From Syngnathus acus (Eukaryota; Chordata; Actinopteri; Syngnathiformes; Syngnathidae), in NCBI RefSeq assembly GCF_901709675.1, contig NC_051103.1, positions 1,659,501 through 1,723,500 on the forward strand: a DNA stretch of 64,000 nt, written 5' to 3'. Made by a program: the position numbers and the translations under genes. This document shows positions 51,871 to 63,360 of the stretch, in pieces; positions within the stretch are counted from its first letter, which is position 1; each line of letters starts with the position of its first letter. The notes under the pieces were generated by a model, which did not search any database, was not told the DNA's origin, and was given only the letters and a program-made list of their open reading frames with translations.

Positions 51871-52730
51871 ACCGTATTTTCCGCCCTAAAAGGCGCACCG
51901 GATTATAAGGCGCACCTTCAATGAACGGCCCATTTTAAAACTTTGTCCATATATAAGGCGCACCGGACTATAAGGCGCATAAAATAGAAGCTATACTGCA
52001 ACAAACTGAGGTTGACTAGGGTTGCGGTATGCATCCACTAGCCAATAACCAACGAGCCCTCTGTAAACAATCGCGTTTCTCAAACGATCTCCTATAAAAT
52101 GATCGGAACTGACTAAAGTTCGATCTAACGCATTGGTACTACTTACCTATGTTTCCCTTCCATATCGATCCGTAGATTTACTCGAAACATTAACAGAGCA
52201 GCCTATTTTCACATGAAATAGCCTGGTACGTATAGCAGCTATCGTTATAGCATTAGCCATCCGCAAAGTCCCACGAGCCTCAGCTCGCAATCTCCCATGA
52301 GCCTCAGCAAAGTGTAAACAATCGCGTTTCTCAAACGATCTCCTATAAAATGATCGGAACTGACTAAAGTTCGATCTAACACATTGGTACTGCTTACCTA
52401 TGTTTCCCTTCCATATCAATCTGTAAATTTACTCGAAACATTAACGGAGCAGCCTATTTTGAAATGAAATAGCCTCGCGGGTACAACAGCTATTCGGTGA
52501 CGCCCCCTGACTACAGTTACCGTAATGTTGGGAAGCGATGCGACCTTGTAATTTACTAGTCGTACTAAAACGTACTGAAACATTTTGGCAGAGCACTGTG
52601 TACAACCAATATGGATCAACAAATTCATCAATTGATCCATATATAAGGCGCACTGGACTATAAGGCGCACTGTCGGCTTTTGAGAAAATTTTACGTTTTT
52701 AGGTGCGCCTTTTAGGGCGGAAAATACGGT
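51871..52730. mobile_element. MITE with 29-bp perfect inverted ends
   Basis: 51871-51899 and 52702-52730 are exact reverse complements, starting ACCGTATTTTCCGCCC. Subterminal GGCGCACC/ATAAGGCG units repeat. The interior has a 163-bp sequence present twice in direct order (52062-52224 and 52313-52476). No transposase. Confidence 0.85.
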
Positions 52731-53146
52731 GTATATATACGTATGTGTGTGTTTTACGTTGTTATATGAGTTGGTGTCCCCCAAAATAACAAATGTCGGC
52801 ATAACGTTTTTTTTTTATCAACCTTTTATTCAAACACATTCGGAAAATAATAACACCATCAACTATAACCCAACAAATACAAAATTAAAACATCAATGTC
52901 GGCATAACGTGTGTTGGCTGGTATAGCAGCAATGCTGTCTGTCACTCACTCGTGAATCTTCGCGAATGACTAATCAGCAGCGAGCGATAGATGGAGGAGG
53001 GACTATACGAGTCAGTGACGTAATTTCACGTTCACGAACGAGACGAGTCAGTGACGCAACTTCCTGTTCAGTGTGTGCGTGTGTGTGTGGGGGGGGGGGG
53101 GACGATTTGTTGAAGGATTCGTTCAAACGAATCTTTTGAATGAATG

Positions 53147-53374
53147 TGATTTTAATCCATCCCCTGGGGGAGAGGGGAGCAGTGAGCAGCAGCGGTGCCG
53201 CGCTCGGAACCTTTTGGTGATATAACCCCCCAATTCCAACCCTTAATGCTGAGTGCCAAGCAGGGAGGCAATGGGTCCCATTTTTATAGTCTTTGGTATG
53301 ACCCGGCCGGGGTTTGAACCCACAACCTTCCAGTCTCAGGGCGGACACTCTACCACTAGCCCACTGAACTAGTT
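53147..53374 (-). mobile_element. SINE, tail-truncated
   Basis: Minus-strand copy: head present (CTAGTGGTAGAGTGTCCGCC on the minus strand, B-box region near 53314-53330), body present, cut in the tail at 53147. Confidence 0.85.
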
Positions 53375-53557
53375 GCTGTGTGCTTTTACTAACAGTGACA
53401 CTATGACGGCTGTGGTGCGTTTTCGGTCCGATGGAAATCAGAGCATGTAGTTCAACGGGAGAACATGGATTGTTCATTTTTCACCAACGTAAAATACACA
53501 GTCAAGTCGAGACACCTCGACTGTGATAGCCACTCAGCCGCTGTTAGAACAGCAGAG

Positions 53558-54229
53558 CAGGGCCGGTTCTAGGAATGCACATAAGAGGGGGCAGTCAGAA
53601 ATGTGAAGGGGGAATGTTCTTTTTTTTTTTTTTTTTTACACATTTTTAACACTGTTAGTGTTTTCTTCACGGCAGTTGTTAGCTGTGTGTCCAGATCTCA
53701 ACCTGGAGAAGTGGATTGCACTCTGTCAGGCCTCTACACTAAGACCTGTCCAGCTTGGGTGTCCCACCTGAAGATTAAAGCTTCTGCTGGTATTGCTCTT
53801 AGGGTCACTGAGGCACGCAAACCCCCTGACCACAATAAGGTGGCAATCTCTCAGAGGGGGGAACATATAATATGAATGTTATATTAACTATTATTTGAGT
53901 TGTCGTTAATTATTAGTTATATCACGGGTCATTACGACGAGTTTGGTGGAGTTTTTACTGCTTCTTCCAACTCCTACCGCACTGACTGTAACTTGACACT
54001 CTCTGGCTGCGTCTTGCCTCATTTGCATACTCGCAGTGATTGGATGTTTACAGAGGGGCGCGGAGTCCTGACAGCAGGCTGTGTGAGGACACACACTGCA
54101 CCGACATGAGAGAAGAGAGGGGGCTGATTAACGTGTGTTTCTATCACTTCTAAAAGTTTGATTCGAGGGGGCAGGACATTTTTTTTAGGGGGCGTTGCCC
54201 CTTCTTGCCCCTGCGTAGAGCCGGCACTG
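53558..54229. mobile_element. Non-autonomous hAT-like element
   Basis: Ends CAGGGCCGGTTCTAG (53558) and CTACGCAGGG-type inverse closing GAGCCGGCACTG (54229), 672 bp. It contains a T-run, and an unassigned frame at 53603-53875 with no family match. The 8-bp flanks do not match each other. Confidence 0.65.
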
Positions 54230-55032
54230 TCTCCAACTCTTCCTCTGCCCCTTTGAGAACTTTGGAAGAATATCGTTGTATCTTCATTTAGATCATTATG
54301 AAATACATCAGAACATCTGCCTTTCTCAATCGTCGCAACACAAGCAGTGTCTGATTCCACCAAGTGTTTCCTCACCCAGTTGCCTAAGTCGGGGGGGGGA
54401 ACCAGTGAGGAGTGCATTTTTAAGATGTTGCTGATAAGCACTCTCAGCTGCATCATCGAATGGGATGCCACTGTGCACCCAGAATTCTTCTTCAAATCTC
54501 AATTGAATGGCAGCCTCATCACTTTTTATCTTTCTATTTTTTGTCTTTTGAATTTGTTCCCTTCTCTCTTGTGAAGCTTTCAACCACATTCTAGCACAAT
54601 TCAACTCTCTCTCTTTTCTTTTCTTTTTCAGTCCCTTTGTCGTCCTATCTACACTTGTGGTGAATGGTCTTTGTTGTTTCGCTGGTCTCCAAAAAACACT
54701 CGGTGGACGATGGCTGGCCCAGGGAAGCACTCCAGTGACACACGGCTGATTGGGAAAAGATTTTATTCAACCGATGTCAGAGTGATGTCTCTCCAAACGT
54801 TTGAGTGGCCCCAAAAGCAAAGATGTTTCAGCCCTCAACAGCAAAGATGTTCGTCCCAAAAAGCCCTTCGCCTCTCTTCCTCCTGCTCTCTTGTTCTCCC
54901 CCCTCTCATTTGTACCTCGTAAGACAACAGCTGCGGTTCGAGTCTGACTCTACTGGTTACTTCCGATGCCCTTAAAAGGGCATGGACAAAGGTCTTCCTG
55001 GTCACGGACGAATGGCCCTTCCATATTCTAAG
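54230..55032. other. Unassigned, no recognised gene
   Basis: A minus-strand open stretch (54730-54326) is Lys/Arg/Glu-rich (KKKRKERELNCARMWLKAS, EERREQIQK-like) with coiled-coil character, but I recognise no domain. It may be a decayed transposon or gene exon. I would not call it a gene. Confidence 0.3.
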
Positions 55033-55898
55033 TACCGTTTTTTTCCGTGTATAATGCGCCCCCATGTATAATACGCACCCTAAAAATGGCATGTTGATGC
55101 TGGAAAAAAGCCTGTACCCATGTATAATACGCACCCAATTTTTTTTTTTTTTTTTTTTTTTTTTTAAGTCCCAATGATCGTCACACACGCAGGGAGGCAA
55201 TGGGTCCCATTTTTATAGTCTTTGGTATGGTCTTAACTAGGCTGGATGTATTTTTTTTTGTTGGCGTTGATTTCTCCGACTGCCCGTAAAGGCACCACCG
55301 CGATCAGATGAAAAGAGAGGAAAGTGACGTGCGGACGTGAAAAAGGCGGCTCTGTATGGGAGAGACGTTGAAGAGGAATAAAAACACCCTTGGAAACCAA
55401 AACTTGCCCCTCGTCGTGACTCGGAGCCGCAACAAATGTTTCGGATTTGTGTAGGGTACATTGTGACAGCAAACGAGCAGGTGATCGAGCAAGCGTCTGA
55501 TACGAGAGCATTGCGTTCGTATGGAGCGTGTTTGAAGTGAACAGCAGAGACGAAAGGAACATGGCAAAGTGTTGTGAAGTAAAATATTACCTGTAATACG
55601 CATTTTGTTATTTGCTGATTGTATTAAACTATCACATTCATTGTCAGTCAAGAAGAGAAGAGGACTATTATCCCTTCTTTGACGAAATGACCAGTGCACA
55701 GTACAAACACACTATTGTCGGTCAGTCCTGTTGTTGGTTTTGTTGTACCATGATTTTCTTAAAAAAAAAAAATAAATAAATAAATAAATTTAAAAAAAAA
55801 AAATTAAAAAAAATTTGTACCCATGTATAATGCGCACCCCAGATTTTAGGACAATAAATTAGTTAAATTTTGCGCATTATACACGGAAAAAAACGGTA
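55033..55898 (-). mobile_element. TATAATGCGC-type MITE, third copy
   Basis: Ends TACCGTTTTTTTCCGTGTAT and ATACACGGAAAAAAACGGTA, 866 bp, reversed relative to 18007-19187. Minus-strand frame 55562-55233 encodes a peptide closely matching that of the 18-kb copy. A SINE scrap (55168-55229) and a T-run are inside. Confidence 0.8.
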
Positions 55899-56430
55899 CC
55901 TACACATTACTGAAACTAGAGCTTCTCTGTACCGCAAAAATAGCTTAGGGTCTTCTCACTGCTGCTAGGTCGCCATTTAAGGGGACATACAGAGACGCAT
56001 AGAATCCAAATTACACTACACACTCTCCTCCAAAACATCAACCACTATCTTCCACACTTCAACTTCCAACTTCCCTTCTACTCCATACTTTTTCTTCCAC
56101 TTCGGCATGTATTGCATACAATTAAGAAATTTACTCGCCATGTACTTCTCATCTCCTTCAAGAGTTAGGGATTTACCGTTTTTATTTCCCATCTTAATTT
56201 GGTATTTTAGGTTTATACAATTTTTTTCAAACATTTTTCTTTTCCTTTTCTTTCTTTGAGGATCCTCAATGCAGGTTTAAATTGACCTTTCAACAAATTA
56301 CTAGCCTGTGTTATTGCCGTGGATCAATGCTCGAACTGCTTTTTAGTCAATTTGTTCTACCAGTCACACTCTAAACCACACAACTTCCAGCGCTTTTTAT
56401 TTTTAGGCCTATCCAGGATGGGTGTAAAAC
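55899..56430. other. Spacer, nothing recognised
   Basis: AT-rich sequence without supported frames or inverted repeats. Confidence 0.4.
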
Positions 56431-56770
56431 CCTCCCAAAATCTACGCCCTTCTTCAAGTAGGAAAAAGAAACTCTGTCTTTTTTTTCTTAGCCCGTTCCT
56501 TCCACTGGGACTTGAACCCAAGCTGTTCTTTGGCCGGAAAAACGCACAAAGAAAAATCTACGCTCTTCTTTGATTAACAAAAAACAAGCTCCGTGTTTCT
56601 TAGCACGTTCCTTCCACTGGGACTCTAACCCAAGCCCGATCCCTCAGCTTGGAAAAACAGACAAAGAAGAATCTACGCACTTCTTCGATGAACGAAAAAG
56701 AAGCTCTGCTTTTCTTAGCCTGTTTCTTCCCCTGGGACTTGAACCCAAGCTATATCCCGTGCACCTTTAA
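56430..56770. repeat. 112-115-bp tandem repeat, about three copies
   Basis: The block GTTCCTTCCACTGGGACTTG recurs at about 56495, 56607 and 56722. Each unit has AAAA.AAGCTCTG and AATCTACGC.CTTCTT parts. The GGGACTTGAACCCAAG core looks like a tRNA T-loop (B-box) region but no A box is in the right place. Confidence 0.75.
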
Positions 56771-57429
56771 TTATTTATTTATTTATTTATTTTTTACGCG
56801 TAACTTTAGGGCTTTAACTTACCTGTCCCCTGGTTCGTTGCACTGCCGGATCCCGTCAATCCACCTCTGTCAGACCTAAGATGCTGGCCCAGCGAAGAAA
56901 TTCTCTTCCCAGGACTTTCTTTTCCAGGTCCTCCTAAAGGACGCTGGCTTGTCGACAATGCAGCACGTTCTGCTCCGTCAGCCAGATGGCGGGTATGAGG
57001 ATCAAAATGTTAGGGTGGTGCTCACTCTAACTTATTTTGCAAGAACCACACAGGAGACCAAGTCCTTTTTGACACCTGCAGGTGGAGAGTCCATTCGTCG
57101 CTGTGTGTACAGCGATGATCGAATGGAGGTCTGACTCTGGCGTCATGCAGGAGCATTTTTATTGAGAGAAACAGAGTAGGGTTGAGAGTGGGGGTGTGGG
57201 GTTGAAGACCCTGGCCTGCTGATCAAAGCATAGCAGGGGGTCTTTTACGACGTTGTGTAAACAAGGCAACTTTGATTGCTTCCTCTGCAGCGAGTCAATC
57301 AACTGAAAAGATCTTAGCACTTTGTTCTACTACTTTTGTTAAGACAGGACAAGCTAGGTAAATTATTACAGGTTACATTCCAACATAATCATACGATGAA
57401 GATAATCTGTAAACCCTAACAGTTCCTGT
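56771..57429. other. Unassigned region upstream of G4
   Basis: Contains a TTTA repeat (56770-56792), then mixed sequence with no clear frame. It could be part of an unrecognised retroelement. Nothing firm. Confidence 0.3.
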
Positions 57430-58371
57430 GCGTACATCAACCAAGGTGTGCACTACAATCGTCATTGGCGTACATTTGCGAGCGGTCGCGGTGTATCTTT
57501 GCTTCCCCACCCCCCCCCCCCCCCTCGGAAGAAGCCGGCAGTGAGTAGAGCACCAACAAGAATGTTTCAAACTCTTGTTGCACATTGTACCATTTACTTG
57601 CAAAGGTCTGTACATTTTTCATCCGAGCGCTCCCTCTCTGTGGTTGGACGTCAACAAAAACAACACGAAAGACGGCAGCGGGTGGACTGACGGATCCCCG
57701 TTTGGTTACATCGTCATGGACGGAGGTGGCTCAAAAACCCAACCGATGTTTGTCTGCTACGTTGCGGATGCACGGAGCTGAGCATCTGTCGTCTCCTTCC
57801 AGATGACCCCGGTGACCTCGCTGGTGCGTCCTGTCTTTCCTTACTCACAAGCAACGGCCGCTGGAAGTTTGACGATTGCCGGAAGAAGAGAGGCTACATC
57901 TGCAAGAAAAGAGGTAAGACATGGCGACGCTCGGCCGATTCTTACAACGGGCCGACTCGCGTCTTTTGCTTTTGTCTTGCAGGAAACACATTTAAGGAGA
58001 TCCTTGTCTGCAAAAAACCTTCTGCTGACCTCGTATGTGAGGCTGAGAGTGAGAAGCAAAGCCGCATCAGCATCCAGCCCGCCTTTTACGGTCGGCGGAG
58101 TGACGACGTTTGCCAGGAGGACAGCGACTCATACGACGACTACTCATTCGACGACGACTCATTCGACGACAGTAAGAGCTGAGAATCCACCATTTTGATG
58201 GTTCCAATTAAGGCCTACCTCTGAAGGCTCATTCAGCGTGTCTCCAAACAATTTCGGCATGCTACGGAACGTAATGAAAATGAAGCAATGCTTACAAGCC
58301 GTTCAGATGCCAGAATGGCTCTGTATGCAGAAACAGAAAGATGCTAGTTTGGTCAACTATGTCTTGTTGAG

Positions 58372-60205
58372 TATAGAGGAGTATACTGACTCTGTTTCCT
58401 CTTACGTCGCGAAGTGCATTGATGATGTGACCCACTCGAAATACATCGTCACTCGGGCTAACTGGAAGCTGTGGCTGACTGGGGCTGTCCTCAGGCTGCT
58501 GAGGGCCAGGGACAAAGCCTTCAGAGCGGGGGATGAGGCTGGCTTGAGGACAGCGAGGGCCGACCTGTCCCGGGGCATCAAGGAGGCGAAAAGGGCGTTC
58601 TCTGGCAGGATTACCGCCCACTTCAAGGACAGCAAGGACGCACGGAGCCTTTGGCAGGGCATTCAGACCATCACGGACTACAAGCCCGCGCCGCAGAGCT
58701 GTGAGGGCGACATCCGTCTGCTCAACGATCTCAATCGCTTCTTTGCTCGCTTCGACGCTCAGAACAGCACTTGCCCGCTGAAGGCCCCTCCTCCTCCACA
58801 AGAGCAGCCCCTGTGCCTCTCTGCTGATAGCGTGAGGAGGGCGCTTGCCGCTATCAACACTCGTAAGGCGGCGGGCCCTGACAACATCCCGGGTCGAGCG
58901 CTGAAGGACTGCGCTGGGGAGCTGACGGGTGTCTTCACGGACATCTTCAACATTTCCCTGCAGCAAGCCGTCGTCCCTTCGTGTTTCAAGGCTGCCACCA
59001 TCGTACCTGTGCCGAAGAAACCTGCCCCGTCCTGCTTCAATGACTACCGCCCCGTGGCACTGACGCCCATCATCATGAAGTGCTTTGAGCGGCTTGTCAT
59101 GGAGCAAATCAGAGCCATTCTACCCCCCACCATAGACCCCTTCCAGTTTGCGTACCGAGCCAAACGGTCCTCTGAGGATGCCATCTGCTCGGCCCTCCAC
59201 TCGGCCCTCACCCACCTGGAGAGTAGGGACTCGTATGTGAGATTGCTGTTTGTGGACTTCCGTTCTGCCTTCAACACCATTGTGCCACAACGACTCATCT
59301 GCAAACTCGCCAAGCTGGGCCTCAGTACCTACCTCTGCAACTGGCTACTAGACTTCCTCAGTCAGAGACCTCAGGTGGTACGTGTTGGCGACAAGATCTC
59401 CGCCAGCATCACGCTGAGCACGGGGGCCCCCCAAGGCTGCGTGCTCAGTCCGCTGCTCTTCACCCTGCTGACGCATGATTGCGCTGCAACCTACAGCGCC
59501 AACCGCATGGTGAAATTTGCTGACGACACGACTCTGGTGGGTCTCATCACCAAGGACGACGAGACTCAATACAGGTTGGAGGTTGACCTTCTGACCACGT
59601 GGTGCAAGGACAACAACCTCCTGCTGAACGTCAACAAGACCAAGGAGATTGTTGTTGACTTCCGGAAGGGTCACACCCGACACCTGCCGCTGACCATCGA
59701 CGGTGCTGTGGTGGAGAGAGTGAGCAGCACCAGGTTCCTGGGGGTGCACATCAGTGAGGATGTCTCCTGGTCCACCAACACCGCATCACTGGCGAAGAAG
59801 GCCCAGCGCCGCCTGTACTTCCTGCGGAAACTCAGGCGAGCGTGTGCTCCTCCGGCCGTCATGACTACATTTTACCGTGGCACCATTGAGAGCGTCCTCT
59901 CCAGTTGTATTGCTGTTTGGGGTGGTAGCTGCACTGACTACAACATGAAGGCCCTCCAGCGCATACTGAACACGGCTGGTAAGATTATTGGTGCTTCACT
60001 CCCCTCCTTGAAGGACATTTACACCTCCCATCTCACCCGCAAGGCGACCACGATTGTGAGTGATGTGAGTCACCCCGCTCACTCTTTGTTCGATCTTCTG
60101 CCCTCTGGGAAGAGGTACAGGAGCCTGCGCTCCCGCACCACCAGACTCACCAACAGCTTCGTTCTCCAGGCTAGGATCCTGAACTCTCTCCCCCCTTCTG
60201 CGTAG
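58372..60205 (+). CDS. Reverse transcriptase of G4 LINE, open frame
   Basis: From IEEYTDSVSSYVAKC through the linker (RARDKAFRAGDEAGLRTARA) and [50 protein letters not shown] and [12 protein letters not shown] to [20 protein letters not shown]. No stop for over 600 codons. The endonuclease is missing. The frame happens to run upstream into lectin intron sequence, adding a chance Met-led extension from 58238. The most complete Rex1-like RT in the window. Confidence 0.85.
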
Positions 60206-60238
60206 CGTCCTGTACTTTTGCGCTATATTCTGACTGTC
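58372..60238 (+). mobile_element. Rex1/CR1-like LINE inside G4
   Basis: Inserted at 58372, in the intron after SUEL exon 1 (the flank still matches 16060-16240 of G3). It ends at CTGACTGTCTG (60238), short of the family's 3' end, directly against the middle of F5/8C exon 1. So a deletion followed insertion and removed the LINE tail and lectin sequence together. Confidence 0.85.
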
Positions 60239-62119
60239 TGACGCCACCCCAGAAAAAGCCCGCCTCAACAGGGAGTCCTGCTGGAAGCCGTCAAGAAATC
60301 GTACGTAGAAAATTGACCTCTTGGCACTTTGGTCTCCTGAGCTTTGGAATGTCTGCCTCCTCCAGCCGTCGGCAGCTGGATCCTGGTGAACCTCGGCTAC
60401 AAGAGAAAGGTGACGGCGATCGTGACCCAGGGGTGTGATAGCAACAATACTCGCTCCTGGGACATCAAACTTGAGATGAGACTGAGCGTTGATAGGAGGA
60501 AGGGGACCAAACACCCAGACGGGAAGGTGAGCGCGGGGGGGCCAATCAAGTCGACTGTGACCGCATCCTTCAATCTTGTCACAACAAACAAGGAAACATT
60601 CCATTTCTAGTTCATCGGCGGTGGGACTCATCTGCTTGAGACGCCCGCAATTGCTCAGTACGTCTGCATCCTGCCGCTGGAAAATTGTCCAGAATTTGGC
60701 CTCCGCTTCGACATCTTGGGATGCGCACATGAGGGTGAGCAACACAATCTGCCGCTTTGGTTGCCGAAAACAACAATCCCAAAACATGCCACGAACTCTC
60801 GCCTTTTGTCCGACAGATGAGACGACCTGTGCCGGAAAGTTCAACATCCTCCGCTTCACCGATTGGATGACGTGAGCCACGCTTGACACAATGTTTCATG
60901 ACCGCCTGTCGTCAATTTCACAACATGTGCGTCTTCTGCAGGTTCTACTGTCCGCCCGGGTGTGACAAAGAGGAACACTTTGTCTTCGGAACGATGGTCT
61001 ACTCTGCGGTACGGGATTGCCTGACCCCACCGGTTGACTTCTTGTCTGTGACTGCAACTATGTGTAAATGCAGGACTCGCACATCTGCGCGGCCGCTATT
61101 CACGCTGGAGTCATTCAGAACAACATCGGAGGAGACTGCATTGTGATGAGCGCTCCCAAGCAACACGTTTACTTGGGCTCCACCGGGAACGGGAGCACCT
61201 CCAGACAGTGAGTGGCCAACTTTCACATAGAAGTCCCATGAAGAGCCACCGACTAATTATCACTTTACTATTTGCAGTTTGAACGACCCACTGGGTGTGT
61301 CTTTTATGTTTGCGGACAGGGGTGAGTTAAAAAACTATCTGTTTAGGTCACGCCAACTGTCGTGACGACTAAAACTCACACAGGGTCTCGCCTGCAGAGC
61401 CCAGATGCTCGGCACCTGACTGGGAGGAGTTTGCGGGGTTCTGCTACAAACATTTTGACGACGAAATGAACTGGTCTGATGCTCAACGGGTCTGCCGTGG
61501 TATTGGTGCCAAACTGGTGTCCATCCGCACCGAGGTGGAGCAGGCGTGGGGGAAAGTGCCTCTAACCTTGGTGCGCATCCCAACCTTAAATTTCCAACAG
61601 TCTCCGTAGAACGACTCGATGGGTGCAATATCTGAGAACCGGATGAGAGCTCTGTTCCCATCCGTTCCTGCAGAAACCAGCGACATGTGGACCGAACTGA
61701 ACGACCTGGTGCTTCCCGGCACGTTCGTGTGGTCGGACCGCCACGAGGTGACCTTCACCCACTGGGCCAGCGCGTCAGCCTCGGCAAACTCTCTGTGGCT
61801 GTGTTACGGCAGGTGCGTGCTCAAATCAGCATTTGGAAGATGAATAGCTTTGCCCTCCACTGAAATTGATTGTTTTCTTTCAGACTGGAAGATGGAAGCT
61901 AATGTCTTGCGCCCAAGTCAACAGCTTCATGTGCAAAATGCCCACAGAGCATTTTCCAATTGCCTCTTCGAAGCCACAGGTGGCGTCGTAGAGTCCACCT
62001 CGCTGTGTCAGTTCCAAACATCCCGAGACCAATCGAAGTCCATGGAGAAAATTGACAATACAAGCAAGACATCGAAGACGAAAATTGAATGCCCTTCCTA
62101 CTCTGCTCAAAATAAATAG

Positions 62120-62636
62120 TATCACCATTTTAACAAAAAAACACGAAAACAAAATAAATGTCACTGACTAAGATCGACAACATAGCTGTACAGCTGCTGC
62201 GAGAAGGCCTGGAGAGCGAACTTATCTTATCATAAGTGTTTTTGGCATTTAGCTTAGCTGTTATTAGCCAACTAGATGTCGTGTCCAGATGCAATGTGAA
62301 CAAGAGTGCTATGTTCACTAAGACTCGACTCTACTTGGTTTGTCCTTTTCTCTTTTTTTGCGCGCTTGACAACTTTGACTGCCTTTTTGTAACGTTACTG
62401 ACTCAAAGAGCAAAACACATTGTACAGAAATTCCAGTGCTTTCAAAGAGCCCAACAAAGACAACATATTTAATGCTTAAACTCATAAACTTTATTTTATT
62501 TTTCAAATAATAATTAACTTAGAATTTCATGGCTGCAACACGTGCAGTAGAAGTTAGGAAAGAGCATGTTTACCACTACGTTACATCACCTTTCCTTTTT
62601 ATAACACTCAATAAACATTTTTGGAAGAGAGGAGAC
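62120..62636. other. Spacer after G4, nothing recognised
   Basis: No frame or repeat recognised. It contains AATAAA-like hexamers and AT-rich sequence. Confidence 0.4.
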
Positions 62637-62812
62637 TACCGTAATTTTCGGACTATAAGTCGCACCGGAGTATAAGTCGCACCAGCCATAAAATGCCCAA
62701 AAAAGTGAAAAAAAAAACATATATATGTATATAAATCGCTCCTGAGTATAAGTCGCCCCCCCCACCCAAACTATGAAAAAAAACCGCGACTTATAGTCCG
62801 AAAATTACGGTA
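62637..62812. mobile_element. MITE with TACCGTAATTTTCGGACTAT ends
   Basis: 176 bp, ends TACCGTAATTTTCGGACTAT and ATAGTCCGAAAATTACGGTA, with ATAAGTCGC subterminal repeats. A longer relative starts at 63106. Confidence 0.9.
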
Positions 62813-63105
62813 ATTCTCTTAGCTTCTCATGTGTAATTATTTCCCATTCTTGCTTGGTGAACCGCATCAGTTGTTCAACAGTCCGGGGTCTTCCCTGTCG
62901 TAATTTATGCTTCATAATGCGCCACACATATTCAATAGGAGACAGGTCTGGACTGCAAGCGGGCCAGGGAAGAACCTGGACTCTTTTACTTCGCAGCAGC
63001 TCTGTTGTAACACGTGCAGAATGTGGCTTGGCATTAAATAAGCAGCGGCATCCATGAAAAAGACGTCGCTTGGACGGCAGCATATGTTGCTCCAAAATCT
63101 GTATG
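62813..63105 (-). pseudogene. Tc1-family transposase C-terminal fragment
   Basis: Minus strand: FNAKPHSARVTTELLRSKRV, LPWPACSPDLSPIEYVWRIM, then QGRPRTVEQLMRFTKQEWEI. SPDLSPIE carries the third catalytic acid; the usual QDNA before KPHSARV is replaced by LFNA, so the second Asp is lost. Different family from the 50-kb Tc1. It lies exactly between two MITE copies. Confidence 0.7.
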
Positions 63106-63360
63106 TACCGTAATTTTCGGACTATAAATCGCTCCGGAGTATAAGTCGCACCAGCCATAAAATGCCCAAAAATGTGAAAAAAAACATATATAAGTCGCTC
63201 CGGAGTATAAGTCGCATTTTGGGGGGCAATTTATTCGACAAAATCCAACACCAAGAACAGACATGAACGAGCAACAACAGGCTAAACGATACGGTATGCT
63301 AACGTGACAAACACAAACGAGGAGCTGAGAACGGGCCTGACGTAACATTCAGTTATTTAA
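63106..63360. mobile_element. Longer relative of the 62637 MITE
   Basis: Starts TACCGTAATTTTCGGACTAT like its neighbour, then continues beyond the short form (GCATTTTGGGGGGCAATTTA...). The right end is not seen; it may be at or beyond 63360. Confidence 0.5.

Larger units (their letters stand above)
44993..53145. mobile_element. Composite inverted-repeat (foldback-like) region
   Basis: Many segments recur in opposite orientation: 45890-46000 vs 53070-53145 (AACGATTCGTTC... and G-run), 47085-47190 plus 49025-49130 vs 52738-52980, and 49325-49390 vs 50110-50175. The ends at 44993-45065 and 50045-50107 share the GTGAACGAATCACTTCC block in inverted orientation. A 140-bp unit with the hairpin ATTAGGTACAC...GTGTACCTAAT occurs at about 45075, 45230, 46140, 46620, 46905 and 47060. 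An RTE LINE, a Tc1 and a MITE are inserted. Class unknown to me. Confidence 0.55.
57432..62119 (+). pseudogene. G4: inverted, broken copy of the G3 tail
   Basis: Plus-strand paralogue of the G3 end. Present: remnant of an A-type third exon (57432-57490), C-type exons 57606-57725 and 57803-57913, SUEL first exon 57983-58171, F5/8C exons (60239-60300 partial, 60366-60526, 60611-60734), LCCL exons 60817-60871, 60942-61008 and 61074-61208, linker 61278-61321, CTLD-D exons 61398-61570, 61674-61812 and 61884 on, and AATAAA near 62114. Broken by: a LINE replacing SUEL exon 2 and half of F5/8C exon 1; a one-base loss near 61550; and 16 bases lost near 61770 (after HWA). Its LCCL block DSHICAAAIHAGVI is intact. 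Confidence 0.75.

Noticed and set aside
54326-54730. Lys/Glu-rich minus frame as a host gene
   Set aside because: No recognisable domain, no splice context, surrounded by mobile DNA; left unassigned.
58238-58374. Met-led N-terminal extension of the G4 LINE frame as a new gene
   Set aside because: This 44-codon part aligns with non-coding intron sequence of G3 (16060-16240), so the fusion is accidental.
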